Positions 42,060-50,308 of a DNA stretch of 64,000 bases are shown piece by piece. Source of the DNA: Sphingoaurantiacus capsulatus (GTDB lineage Bacteria; Pseudomonadota; Alphaproteobacteria; Sphingomonadales; Sphingomonadaceae); contig NZ_JBHRXV010000008.1 of NCBI RefSeq assembly GCF_042648405.1, positions 1 through 64,000 on the forward strand, read 5' to 3'. Position numbers and translations under genes: made by a program. The notes under the pieces are model-generated. The model saw only the letters and a program-made list of their open reading frames with translations. It had not been told where the DNA came from and did no database searches. Numbering within the stretch: the first letter of the stretch is position 1; each line of letters begins with the position of its first letter.

Positions 42060-42146
42060 GGGGAGGGGTAAGGGGTGGGCTCGGCTGACGCGGTTGACTT
42101 GATCGGGCGACACGGGCGCTCGAACGCCCACCCCTTACCCCTCCCC
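42060..42146. repeat. Long inverted repeat between M48 and epimerase genes
   Basis: A 21-bp arm at 42060-42080 (core GGGGAGGGGTAAGGGGTGGG) pairs with its reverse complement at 42126-42146, around a 45-base spacer. The outer CCTCCC/GGGAGG bases extend the symmetry. It reads as a third dispersed repeat family and could also end transcription after the M48 gene. Confidence 0.75.
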
Positions 42147-42176
42147 GTCGGGGAGGTGATGCGATAAGCAGCGCCC

Positions 42177-42965
42177 ATGCCCCGCCTGCTGATCATCGGA
42201 CAAGGCTACACCGGCGCCCGCCTGGCCACGCGGCTGTGGGACGCCGGCTGGGACGTGATCGGCACCAGCCGCACGGGCAGCGACACGCTGCTCGCGTTCG
42301 ACCATCCGGCGATGCTCGATGCGATCAAAGGGGCGACGCATATCCTGTTGTCGGTGCCGCCCGAGGGCGAGCGCGATCCGGTGCTTGAGCGCTACGGCGA
42401 AGCCATCCGCGTCTCGGCGGCCGAGTGGGTCGGCTATCTCTCCTCGACGGGCGTCTATGGCGATGCGGGCGGCGCATGGGTCGATGAAAGCGCGCCGGTC
42501 GGGACCGGGCGGCGCTCGGCGCGGGCGGCGGCCGATCTGGCGTGGCAGGCGCTGCGGGCGGACATGCGGGTGTTCCGGCTGCCGGGCATCTATGGGCCGG
42601 GACGCTCGGCGCTTGACCGGCTGAGCAGCCCGCGGGTCGATGCGCCGGGACATTTGTTCAGCCGCATCCATGTCGATGACATCGTCGGTGCGGTGGTCGC
42701 CTCGTTCGAGCGTGGACCCGGCGTGTGGAACGTCGCCGACGACGAACCGGCGACCAGCCGCGCCGTCGCCGAATGTGCCTGCGACCTGGCGGGCGTCCCC
42801 TACCCGCCGCTCGTCACGCCCGACGAACTTTCCGCGCCGGCTCGCGCTTTTTACAGCGAGCGCCGCGCCGTCGCGAACGGCAAGATGAAGCGCGACCTCG
42901 GCTATCGCCTGCGCTACCCTAACTACCGCGAGGGCCTGCGCGCCTGTGTGGAGACGACCCCATGA
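42177..42965 (+). CDS. NAD-dependent epimerase/dehydratase-like protein (YeeZ-like)
   Basis: A 262-residue extended-SDR protein. The N-terminal motif is LLIIGQGYTGARLATRLWDAGW, with a GxGxxG-type turn; YLSSTGVYGDAGGAWVDES has the catalytic-region pattern and FRLPGIYGPGRSALDRL is typical of the YeeZ subgroup. SRIHVDDI and VWNVADDEP complete the signature. Cytoplasmic. No strong ribosome site precedes the ATG. It overlaps the next gene by 4 bases (ATGA), so both are translated from one message; the functional link is not obvious. Confidence 0.83.
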   Translation: MPRLLIIGQGYTGARLATRLWDAGWDVIGTSRTGSDTLLAFDHPAMLDAIKGATHILLSVPPEGERDPVLERYGEAIRVSAAEWVGYLSSTGVYGDAGGAWVDESAPVGTGRRSARAAADLAWQALRADMRVFRLPGIYGPGRSALDRLSSPRVDAPGHLFSRIHVDDIVGAVVASFERGPGVWNVADDEPATSRAVAECACDLAGVPYPPLVTPDELSAPARAFYSERRAVANGKMKRDLGYRLRYPNYREGLRACVETTP

Positions 42966-45220
42966 AGTTCGGCGGACATTCGGTAAAGCGCATCGAGGAC
43001 GACCGGCTGCTGACCGGCCAAGGGCGATACACCGACGACGTGCAACTGCCGGACATGGCCTATGGCGTGACCTTGCGCAGCCCCTATGGCCATGCGCGTG
43101 TCGCCAGCATCGATACGGCGGCGGCGAAGGCGATGCCGGGGGTGCTCGCCATCTATACCGCCGCCGATGTCGCCGGCTATGGCGGCATTCCCTGCATCGT
43201 GCCGCTGTCGAAGGTGCAGACGCCGCACCCGCTGCTGACCGACGTGGCGCGCTTCGTCGGCAACGGCATCGCCTTCGTCGTCGCCGACAGCCGCGAGGCC
43301 GCGCGCGCCGCCGCCGAGGCGATCGAGGTCGACTTCGACGAGCTGCCCGCGATCACCACCATCGACGAAGCGATCGCCGACGGCGCCGCCGAAATCTGGC
43401 CGGGCGGCAACGACATCTTCCTGTGGGAGAAAGGCGACGCGGCCGCGGCGCAGGCCGCGATCGACGGTGCCGCGCACGTCACCCGGCTGCGCGTCGTGCA
43501 GAACCGCGTGGCGCCGACCTCGATGGAGGTGCGCGCCGCGGTCGGGTCGTGGGACGCGGAGGGCGGCTACACGCTCCACGCCGGCAGCCAGGGCGTCGCC
43601 GGGATGCGCGACCAGCTCGCCAAGCATATCCTCAACGTGCCCGCCGAGCAGATCCGTGTCATCACCGGCGACGTCGGCGGCGGCTTCGGCATGAAGAGCT
43701 TCGTCTACCCGGAATATGCGCTGGTGCTGATCGCCGCGCGCGACCTCGGGCGGCCGGTGAAGTGGACCGGTGATCGCTCCGACGCCTTCCAGACCGACAC
43801 GCACGGCCGCGCGATGGTCTCCGATGCGGTGCTGGCGCTCGATGCGAAAGGGATGATCACCGCCTTGAAGGTCGAAACCTGGTCCGACCTCGGCGCCTAT
43901 CAATCGACCTTCGGCCCGGCGATCCAGACGATGGCGGGCGGCACGATCATCGGCGGCGTCTACCGCATCCCGGCGATCCACAACGCCGTCCACGGCGTCA
44001 TCACCAACACCGCGCCGGTCGACGCCTATCGCGGCGCCGGACGGCCCGAATCCGCCTACATCATGGAGCGGCTGATCGAGGCGGCGGCGCGGCAGGCGGG
44101 GCTCTCCGTCGACGAGATCCGCCGCCGCAACCTGCTGCGTCCCGACGAGCTGCCGCACGCCAACGGCCTCGGCCTTACCTTCGACGTCGGCAACTATCCG
44201 GCGGTGCTCGAAAAGGCGGTGCGGCAGAGCGACTGGGCGGGCTTCGCCGCGCGCAAGTCCGACGCGGTGCGCCGCAGCCAGCGCTATGGGCGGGGCCTCT
44301 GCTATTATGTCGAGATCGCGGGCGGCGGCGGCACACAGGAATTCGCCGACATCCGCGTCGCCGCCGACGGCATCGTCGAGGCGGCGGTCGGCACGCAGTC
44401 GAACGGGCAAGGCCATGAGACGGCCTATGCGCAGGTGCTCGCCGACCAGCTCGGCATCGACATCGACCGGGTGCGCATCGTGCAGGGCGACACCGAGCGG
44501 CTCGACCAGGGCCACGGCACCGGCGGCTCGCGCTCGCTGGTGTGGGGCGGCGGGGCGATCATCGTCGCCGCCGACGAGATGATCGAGCGCGGCAAGGCCC
44601 TCGCCGCCGGCGATCTGGATGCGGCCGAGATCGACTATGCCGAAGGGCTGTTCAGCGCGCGCGGCACCAACCGCACGATCAGCCTGCACGAGCTGGCGGC
44701 GAAGCACCCGCAGGCACTCGACGGCCGCGCGAAATACAGTATCCCCGCGCCCAAGCCCGCCTGGCCGAACGGCTGCCACATCGCCGAGGTCGAGGTCGAT
44801 CCGGCGACCGGCATGGTGAAGGTCGCGCGCTACTCGCTCGTCGACGATTTCGGCACGATCATGAACCCGATGCTCGTCGAGGGGCAGGTGCACGGCGGCA
44901 TCGCGCAGGGGCTCGGCCAGGCGCTGATCGAGAACATCGTCTATGGCGACGGCGCGCAACTGCTGACCGGCAGCTTCATGGATTATGGCATCCCGCGCGC
45001 CGACGACATGCCGCGTGTCGAATTCGACACGCTGGGCACGCCCAACCCCAACAATCCGCTCGGCGCCAAGGGCTGCGGCGAGGCGGGAACGATCGGCGCG
45101 ATGCCGTCGATCATCAACGCGATCATCGACGCCCTCGACGGCACGCAGCTCGAGATGCCGGCGACGCCCGAGAAGGTGTGGCGGCTGTGCCGGGAGCTTG
45201 AGGCTAGCCGGGCAGCGTGA
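42962..45220 (+). CDS. Molybdopterin-binding subunit, xanthine dehydrogenase/CoxL family
   Basis: A 752-residue large subunit of a molybdenum hydroxylase. GDVGGGFGMKSF is the cofactor-binding motif; AYRGAGRPESAYIMERL is the active-site loop of the form II CoxL-like group rather than the AYRCSFR of true CO dehydrogenase; GTGGSRSLVWGGG and KGCGEAGTIGA near the end hold the conserved catalytic glutamate. It should hydroxylate an aromatic or aldehyde substrate. The usual FAD and 2Fe-2S subunit genes are absent on either side, so partners must be encoded elsewhere. It is translationally coupled to the upstream epimerase-like gene. Confidence 0.9.
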   Translation: MKFGGHSVKRIEDDRLLTGQGRYTDDVQLPDMAYGVTLRSPYGHARVASIDTAAAKAMPGVLAIYTAADVAGYGGIPCIVPLSKVQTPHPLLTDVARFVGNGIAFVVADSREAARAAAEAIEVDFDELPAITTIDEAIADGAAEIWPGGNDIFLWEKGDAAAAQAAIDGAAHVTRLRVVQNRVAPTSMEVRAAVGSWDAEGGYTLHAGSQGVAGMRDQLAKHILNVPAEQIRVITGDVGGGFGMKSFVYPEYALVLIAARDLGRPVKWTGDRSDAFQTDTHGRAMVSDAVLALDAKGMITALKVETWSDLGAYQSTFGPAIQTMAGGTIIGGVYRIPAIHNAVHGVITNTAPVDAYRGAGRPESAYIMERLIEAAARQAGLSVDEIRRRNLLRPDELPHANGLGLTFDVGNYPAVLEKAVRQSDWAGFAARKSDAVRRSQRYGRGLCYYVEIAGGGGTQEFADIRVAADGIVEAAVGTQSNGQGHETAYAQVLADQLGIDIDRVRIVQGDTERLDQGHGTGGSRSLVWGGGAIIVAADEMIERGKALAAGDLDAAEIDYAEGLFSARGTNRTISLHELAAKHPQALDGRAKYSIPAPKPAWPNGCHIAEVEVDPATGMVKVARYSLVDDFGTIMNPMLVEGQVHGGIAQGLGQALIENIVYGDGAQLLTGSFMDYGIPRADDMPRVEFDTLGTPNPNNPLGAKGCGEAGTIGAMPSIINAIIDALDGTQLEMPATPEKVWRLCRELEASRAA

Positions 45221-45243
45221 CCGCCTGCCCCCCCAACACATCC

Positions 45244-45309
45244 GTCATACCGGCGAAAGCCGGTATCCAGTCGATGGTCGGTCTGGATACCGGCTTTCGC
45301 CGGTATGAC
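45244..45309. repeat. Dispersed palindromic repeat, paired copy
   Basis: GTCATACCGGCGAAAGCCGG starts at 45244 and its reverse complement ends at 45309, forming a 27-bp-arm inverted repeat with a 12-base loop. It is the same family as 28668, 49951, 50209 and 55264. It lies between convergent genes and may also terminate both. Confidence 0.85.
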
Positions 45310-45361
45310 GGTAGTGGGGTGACTGGGAAGGCGCGCATCCGCTCGAAGCGCGGCTCAGCCG

Positions 45362-46282
45362 TCAGCGCGACCTTGCCCTCAGCGCGATGTACAAACCCGC
45401 GCAGACCAGCGCGGCGCCGGCGAGGGCCGGGGCGCTCCACGCATAGCCTTCGTAGATTGTCGACAGCGCCATCGCGACCAGCGGAATGACCACGCTCGAA
45501 TAGGCGGCGCGCGCCGGGCCGATGGCGCGGATCATGTCGAAATAGATCGTGAAGGCGACCGCCGAGGCGGCGATGCCGAGATAGAAGAGGCCGGCGATAT
45601 AGGTCGGCGTCCATGCGATCACCGGCGGCCCCACCGTCACCCAGGCGTAGATCGCATTGCCCGCCGCGCCGTAGAGCATCGCCCAGGCGAGCGCCGCCCG
45701 AATGTCGAGCGAGCGTCCCATCTCGGTCGCCTGCATGACGTTGACGATCGAGGCGGCAAGCACGCCGAGCAGCGTCAGCGACAGGCCGATCGCGACGCCG
45801 TCGCCGGCGCTGTCGAACTCCCGCCAGAACATCAGCCCGACGCCGACGATGCCAAGCAGCGACCCCCAGGCGAAGCGGAGCGTCACGCGCTGCTTCAGGA
45901 ACAGCCACGACAGGATGGCATTGGGCACCACGAGCAGCGCGAAGGCCACGGCGACGAGCCCCGAGGTGACATAGGCTTCGGCGCGATAGACGAAGTTGAA
46001 GTTCAGCGAGAACTGGAACAGCGCCATCACCAGGAAGAAGCCGTGCGCCTTCGCCGGCTGCTTCAGGCTGCGCCCGGTCACGAGGCAGGCGACCGCCATG
46101 ACGGCGCCGGCGATCAGGAAGCGATAAGCGACCGACCAGGTCGGCGGCACCACGCCGAGCTGGCCGCGGATGACCAGCCAGGTCGACCCCCAGATCAGGG
46201 TGACGATGGCGAACTGCGCGAGGATGCGCGACGGCAAGAGCTGCGGCGTACCGGCCTTTTGCGGCTCGACGGGGGCGTGCAA
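45362..46282 (-). CDS. EamA/DMT family transporter
   Basis: A 306-residue inner-membrane protein with ten predicted helices in two EamA repeats. The first repeat opens FAIVTLIWGSTWLVIRGQLG and VAYRFLIAGAVMAV; the second has GLFYLGIAASAVAFTIYFDMIRAIGPARA and YSSVVIPLVAMALSTIYEG. Proteins of this family export amino acids or other metabolites. The start is a TTG at 46282 with GGAG about 9 bases upstream. It is on the same strand as the VOC and threonine aldolase genes but 88 bases further, so shared transcription is possible. Confidence 0.87.
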   Translation of the reverse strand: MHAPVEPQKAGTPQLLPSRILAQFAIVTLIWGSTWLVIRGQLGVVPPTWSVAYRFLIAGAVMAVACLVTGRSLKQPAKAHGFFLVMALFQFSLNFNFVYRAEAYVTSGLVAVAFALLVVPNAILSWLFLKQRVTLRFAWGSLLGIVGVGLMFWREFDSAGDGVAIGLSLTLLGVLAASIVNVMQATEMGRSLDIRAALAWAMLYGAAGNAIYAWVTVGPPVIAWTPTYIAGLFYLGIAASAVAFTIYFDMIRAIGPARAAYSSVVIPLVAMALSTIYEGYAWSAPALAGAALVCAGLYIALRARSR

Positions 46283-46370
46283 GGGGTGCGGCTCCTGCGG
46301 TCGTGAGGCCGGGCTTTAGCCGGTTGTTACGGCCTCGACCACCCGCTGCTTTCGCATGGCTGGCATGCGG

Positions 46371-46757
46371 TTAGTCCTTCAACGAGCGATGGCAGACCGC
46401 CTGCAACTTGTTGCCGTCCGGGTCGCGGACGTAGGCGCCATAATAGTTGGCGTGATAATGTGGGCGAAGTCCCGGCGCGCCTTCGTCGCTGCCGCCATTG
46501 GCCAGCGCCGCGGCGTGGAAGGCGTCGACGATGGCGCGGTCCTGCGTGATGAAGGCGATGTGCTCGCCGTTGCCGTGGCTTGCGGGGCGACCGTCGAAGG
46601 GCGGCACGATGAAAATCTTTTCGCCGGTCCACGAGCCATAGGCGAGCGAGCCGCCCTGCTTCATCAGCGACGGCTGGCCGAGCACCGCCATGATCGCGTC
46701 GTAGAAGGGTTCAGCCTTGGTCACATCGTTGGTGCCGAGCGTCACATGGCTGAACAT
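46371..46757 (-). CDS. VOC family (glyoxalase/bleomycin resistance) protein
   Basis: A 128-residue vicinal oxygen chelate protein. MFSHVTLGTNDVTKAEPFYDAIMAVLG opens the first beta-alpha-beta-beta-beta module with the metal-ligand His, GNGEHIAFITQDR and YYGAYVRDPDGNKLQAVCH close the second with the usual metal Glu position occupied by Gln in LQAV. This substitution is common in lyase-like members of unknown function. It starts 10 bases after the threonine aldolase stop, so they are one operon. Confidence 0.85.
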   Translation of the reverse strand: MFSHVTLGTNDVTKAEPFYDAIMAVLGQPSLMKQGGSLAYGSWTGEKIFIVPPFDGRPASHGNGEHIAFITQDRAIVDAFHAAALANGGSDEGAPGLRPHYHANYYGAYVRDPDGNKLQAVCHRSLKD

Positions 46758-46767
46758 CGCTTCCCCC

Positions 46768-47781
46768 TTATTCCAGCGCGGCGAAGGCGGCGGCGAGCGC
46801 CGTGATCTCCTCCTCGCGCTGATCCCACGAAACGACGAAGCGCGCCTCGCCCGATCCGGCGGCGCCCCAATCGTAGAAGTTGAAACCCTGCGCGCGCAGC
46901 CTGTCGCCGTTCGAGCCGATGTCGACGAACACCTCGTTGGCCTCGACCGGATGCGTCAGCCGCGCGCCCGCCGCCGCCGCCAGCCTCCGCGCGCCGCCGT
47001 TCGACGCCGCGGCGTTGCGCTGCCATGCGCCGCTTTCGACATAAGCGATCAGCTGCGCGGCGTTGAACCGCCCTTTCGACGGCATCTGCCCGGCGCGCTT
47101 GCGGCGGAACGGCAAATCCTCGGCGAGGCTCTCGTCGAAGAACACCAAGGCCTCGGCCGACATGCCGCCGTTCTTGATCGCGCCGAAGCTCAGCACCTCG
47201 ACGCCGGCGCGCCAGGTCACGTCGCCGGGGTGGCAGCCGAGATGGACCAGCGCATTGGAGAAGCGGGCGCCGTCCATGTGGACGCGCCAGCCGCGCGATT
47301 TCGCCATACCGGCGAGCGCCGCGACCTCGTCGGGCGAATAGACGGTGCCGTACTCCGTCGCCTGCGTCAGCGACAGCGCGCGGATCTGCACCTGATGCAC
47401 GTCGCCGCGCATCGCGGCGGTGCCGGTCGCGACGCTCTCCGGGGTCAGCTTGGCATGGTCGCCGTCGCACAGCAGCAGCTTGGCGCCGCCGGTGAAGAAT
47501 TCGGGCGCGCCGCACTCGTCGACCTCGATATGCGCCTCGCGGTGGCAGACGATCGCGCCGAACGGCGGCACCAGCGACGCGAGCGCGAGGCTGTTCGCCG
47601 CGGTACCGCTCGACACCGCGAACACGCGGCAGCGGGTACCGAAGAAGTCGGAGAACGTATCGTCGAGCCGCTTCGACCAGGGATCGCCGTCATAGGCGCT
47701 GTCGGTGGCGACGTTGGCGGCGACCACCGCCTCCATCACTTCGGGGCAGACGGAGGCGGCGTTGTCGGAAAGGAAGCGCAT
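46768..47781 (-). CDS. ltaE: L-threonine aldolase, low specificity
   Basis: A 337-residue PLP enzyme that cleaves L-threonine or L-allo-threonine to glycine and acetaldehyde. RFLSDNAASVCPEVMEA opens the protein as in the family, VHMDGARFSNA holds the PLP-binding Asp, and Lys203 in SFGAIKNGG is the Schiff-base lysine. Length and layout match LtaE-type enzymes. It heads a small operon with the VOC gene and is divergent from the small exported protein at 47857. Confidence 0.9.
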   Translation of the reverse strand: MRFLSDNAASVCPEVMEAVVAANVATDSAYDGDPWSKRLDDTFSDFFGTRCRVFAVSSGTAANSLALASLVPPFGAIVCHREAHIEVDECGAPEFFTGGAKLLLCDGDHAKLTPESVATGTAAMRGDVHQVQIRALSLTQATEYGTVYSPDEVAALAGMAKSRGWRVHMDGARFSNALVHLGCHPGDVTWRAGVEVLSFGAIKNGGMSAEALVFFDESLAEDLPFRRKRAGQMPSKGRFNAAQLIAYVESGAWQRNAAASNGGARRLAAAAGARLTHPVEANEVFVDIGSNGDRLRAQGFNFYDWGAAGSGEARFVVSWDQREEEITALAAAFAALE

Positions 47782-47856
47782 ATCCCTGCGCTATCGGGTC
47801 GCGCGCGACGGTGCAAGGCGTGGCGTGGCGGGCGGCGCAATGCTAGGCAAACGGAC

Positions 47857-48099
47857 ATGATCACCCTCCTCGCTTCCGCCGCCCTGACGATCGCCACGCC
47901 GTCGGCGATCGATGCCGCCGCCGTTACCTGCGGGCTGGCGAAAAGCGATCTCAGCTGGACGCAGATCGAACCGAAGACATTGTCGCTGACCCGGATCAGC
48001 CCGACGATCGATTCGAAGAAATTCTTGTGTTTCGGGAAGTGGCTGAAGGATCAGGGCATCCGCACCGCGGTGCTGAGTGCGCCGCTCGATCCGCAATAG
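47857..48099 (+). CDS. Small exported hypothetical protein
   Basis: An 80-residue protein with a signal peptide (MITLLASAALTIATPSAIDA) and two cysteines (Cys27 and Cys58 by count) that could form a disulfide in the periplasm. No family was recognised. The start ATG has only a weak AGG-type site upstream. Its place between two well-defined genes, its signal peptide and its codon pattern support it being real. Confidence 0.55.
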   Translation: MITLLASAALTIATPSAIDAAAVTCGLAKSDLSWTQIEPKTLSLTRISPTIDSKKFLCFGKWLKDQGIRTAVLSAPLDPQ

Positions 48100-48174
48100 C
48101 GGAAAAGCAGTAGCCGCCCGCCGATCCCCCGCTAACATGCCGGCCTTCTCGAATCCGGCTGGGGTATCTCGAAC

Positions 48175-49614
48175 ATGAAGAAGCTGATCGGTGCGGCGAT
48201 GATGGCGCTCGTCGCGGGCGCGGTGCAGGCGCAGGACACGCAGGTGGCGCTCGACCGCATCGACCGCGACGCGGCAAAGAATGCCGAGCTGGCCAAGTCG
48301 ATCTGGACCTTCGCCGAGGTCGGCTATCTCGAGACCAAATCGTCGGCGCTGCTGCAAAAGCAGTTGAAGGACGCGGGGTTCAAGATTGAGGCGGGCGTCG
48401 CCGGCATCCCGACCGCCTTCACCGCGACTTGGGGCAGCGGCGGCCCGGTGATCGGCGTGCTCGGCGAGTTCGACGCGCTGCCCGGCATCAACCAGGCCGA
48501 TGTGCCGACCCGCCAGCCGGTGCCCGGCAAGTCGGCGGGCCATGCCTGCGGCCATCATCTGTTCGGCGTCGCCTCGGCCTCGGCCGCCATCGCGGTGAAG
48601 GACTGGCTGCAGAAGACCGGCGCCAAGGGCACCATCCGCTTCTACGGCACGCCGGCGGAAGAAGGCGGCGCGGGCAAGGTCTATCTGGTGCGCGACGGGC
48701 TGTTCAAGGACGTCGACATCGCGCTGCACTGGCATCCGGGATCGGAGAACAGCGCCGACATCGAGACGACCAACGCCAACAAGTCGGGCAAATTCCGCTT
48801 CAAGGGCGTCTCCGCCCATGCCGCCGGCGCGCCGGAGCGCGGCCGCTCGGCACTCGACGGCGTCGAGGCGATGAACATGATGGCCAACATGATGCGCGAG
48901 CACCTGCCGCAGGAATCGCGCATGCACTATGTCATCACCTCGGGCGGCAGCACGCCCAACGTCGTCCCCGACTATGCCGAAGTCTTCTACTACATGCGCA
49001 ACCCCGACCCGGAGATCGTGCGCGACAGCTTCGATCGGCTGGTGAAGGCGTCGGAGGGCGCCGCGCTCGGCACCGGCACGACCGTCGAGCATGAGGTGAT
49101 TCACGGCATCAACAGCCTGCTGCCCAACCGCTATTTGCAGAACATCGTCCACGCCAATATGACCAAGGTCGGCGGGGTGAAGTACAGCGCGGCGGACACC
49201 GCGTTCGCGCAGAAGCTGCTGCCGTCGCTCGATACCAAGCGGACGCTGGCGGAAGCGACGCAGATCGACCCGCTGAGCGAGAGCCATGGCGCGGGTTCGA
49301 CCGACGTCGGCGACGTCAGCTACACGGTGCCGACCGCCGGCTTCTCGACCGCGACCTGGGTGCCGGGGACGGCGGCGCATAGCTGGCAGGCAGTGGCGGC
49401 CGGCGGCACGCCGATCGGCTTCCAGGGGATGCAGAACGCCGCGAAGATTTTGGCGCTGACCGCGATCGAACTCTACCAGAACCCCGACCATATCGTCGCG
49501 GCGAAGGCCGAGTTCGACCAGCGGCGCGGGCCCAACTTCGTCTACAAAAGCCTACTCGGCGACCGGAAGCCGCCGCTCGACTATCGCGTGAACAAGACGC
49601 CGGGCGGGGAGTGA
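48175..49614 (+). CDS. Secreted M20D amidohydrolase (AbgB-like)
   Basis: A 479-residue exported peptidase/amidase of the M20D group. Signal peptide MKKLIGAAMMALVAGAVQA. Metal-binding motifs are HACGHHLFGVASASA, FYGTPAEEGGAGK (catalytic Glu and ligand) and a late His in GTAAHSWQ. The lid domain has KGVSAHAAGAPERGRSALDG. Its length and insertions resemble p-aminobenzoyl-glutamate hydrolase subunit B. It should hydrolyse an amide bond of an N-acyl or dipeptide substrate in the periplasm. It stands alone on its strand. Confidence 0.9.
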   Translation: MKKLIGAAMMALVAGAVQAQDTQVALDRIDRDAAKNAELAKSIWTFAEVGYLETKSSALLQKQLKDAGFKIEAGVAGIPTAFTATWGSGGPVIGVLGEFDALPGINQADVPTRQPVPGKSAGHACGHHLFGVASASAAIAVKDWLQKTGAKGTIRFYGTPAEEGGAGKVYLVRDGLFKDVDIALHWHPGSENSADIETTNANKSGKFRFKGVSAHAAGAPERGRSALDGVEAMNMMANMMREHLPQESRMHYVITSGGSTPNVVPDYAEVFYYMRNPDPEIVRDSFDRLVKASEGAALGTGTTVEHEVIHGINSLLPNRYLQNIVHANMTKVGGVKYSAADTAFAQKLLPSLDTKRTLAEATQIDPLSESHGAGSTDVGDVSYTVPTAGFSTATWVPGTAAHSWQAVAAGGTPIGFQGMQNAAKILALTAIELYQNPDHIVAAKAEFDQRRGPNFVYKSLLGDRKPPLDYRVNKTPGGE

Positions 49615-49632
49615 GGCGCTAAGGCCGCCCTC

Positions 49633-49841
49633 TCCCTCGCCCGCTTGCGGGAGAGGGAGGGGCCCGTCCTCCGTAGCTTTAGCGAAGGAGGATGGGAGGG
49701 TGAGGGTGTACCGCCCTCTCAGTTCAGCACCGCCGACGCCAAGCTCGCTGGCGCTCGCACACCCTCACCTAACCTCTCCCGCAGGCGGGAGAGGGACCGA
49801 CAGGGGCGATGTTCGCGCGCATCCCCTGGCTTATTTCAAAT
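49633..49841. repeat. Composite intergenic repeat, copy 1
   Basis: About 209 bases, from TCCCTCGCCCGCTTGCGGGA through an inverted CCTCTCCCGCAGGCGGGAGA to TTATTTCAAAT. A near-identical copy lies at 50011-50207. It includes smaller palindromes with CTCTCCCGC/GCGGGAGAG arms and a GGAGGATGGGAGGGTGAGGG stretch. No gene is credible inside it. Confidence 0.85.
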
Positions 49842-49844
49842 ATC

Positions 49845-49919
49845 GTCGTACCGGCGACCGCGGGGTCCATTCCCCGAGGCATCGGCGGTAATGGATCCCC
49901 GCCTTCGCGGGGATGACGA
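49845..49919. repeat. Degenerate palindromic repeat
   Basis: A diverged member of the palindromic family: GTACCGGCGACCGCGGGGTC at one end and GGATCCCCGCCTTCGCGGGG near the other. It fills the gap between composite copy 1 and the next repeat. Confidence 0.65.
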
Positions 49920-49950
49920 TGGGGTTGTACGGCAGTTCCAACCTCAAGCC

Positions 49951-49976
49951 GTCATACCGGCGAAAGCCGGTATCCA
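49951..49976. repeat. Dispersed palindromic repeat, single half
   Basis: GTCATACCGGCGAAAGCCGG begins at 49951; only one arm of the usual pair is present, directly before composite repeat copy 2. Confidence 0.8.
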
Positions 49977-50010
49977 ATCGGACGGTGAAGAGTCAGCGGC
50001 GCCTGGCCTT

Positions 50011-50207
50011 TCCCTCGCCCGCTTGCGGGAGAGGGAGGGAGCTTTAGCGAAGGAGGATGGGAGGGTGAGGGTGTACCGCCTTCTCAGTTCAGCACCGCCG
50101 ACGCCAAGCTCGCTGGCGCTCGCACATCCTCACCTAGCCTCTCCCGCAGGCGGGAGAGGGACTGACAGGCGCGATGTTCGCGCGCATCCCCCCTATTACT
50201 TCAAATC
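50011..50207. repeat. Composite intergenic repeat, copy 2
   Basis: Nearly the same sequence as 49633-49841 in the same orientation, with a 16-base stretch of copy 1 (about 49661-49676) missing and a few substitutions. The two copies make a 0.57-kb direct duplication between the amidohydrolase and monooxygenase genes. Confidence 0.85.
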
Positions 50208-50208
50208 T

Positions 50209-50274
50209 GTCATACCGGCGAAAGCCGGTATCCAGTCGACGGTCGGTCTGGATACCGGCTTTCGCCGGTATGAC
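50209..50274. repeat. Dispersed palindromic repeat, paired copy
   Basis: The same inverted repeat as at 45244-45309, including the loop region GTCGACGGTCGGT, 35 bases past the stop of the minus-strand monooxygenase gene. It may serve as its terminator. Confidence 0.85.
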
Positions 50275-50308
50275 GGGTTTAGGGGTGCGAAGCGCGGTGC
50301 GAACTCGC

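Noticed and set aside
49615..50308. CRISPR array
   Set aside because: Repeats are palindromic, few, of different lengths and not separated by regular unique spacers; no cas gene is present.
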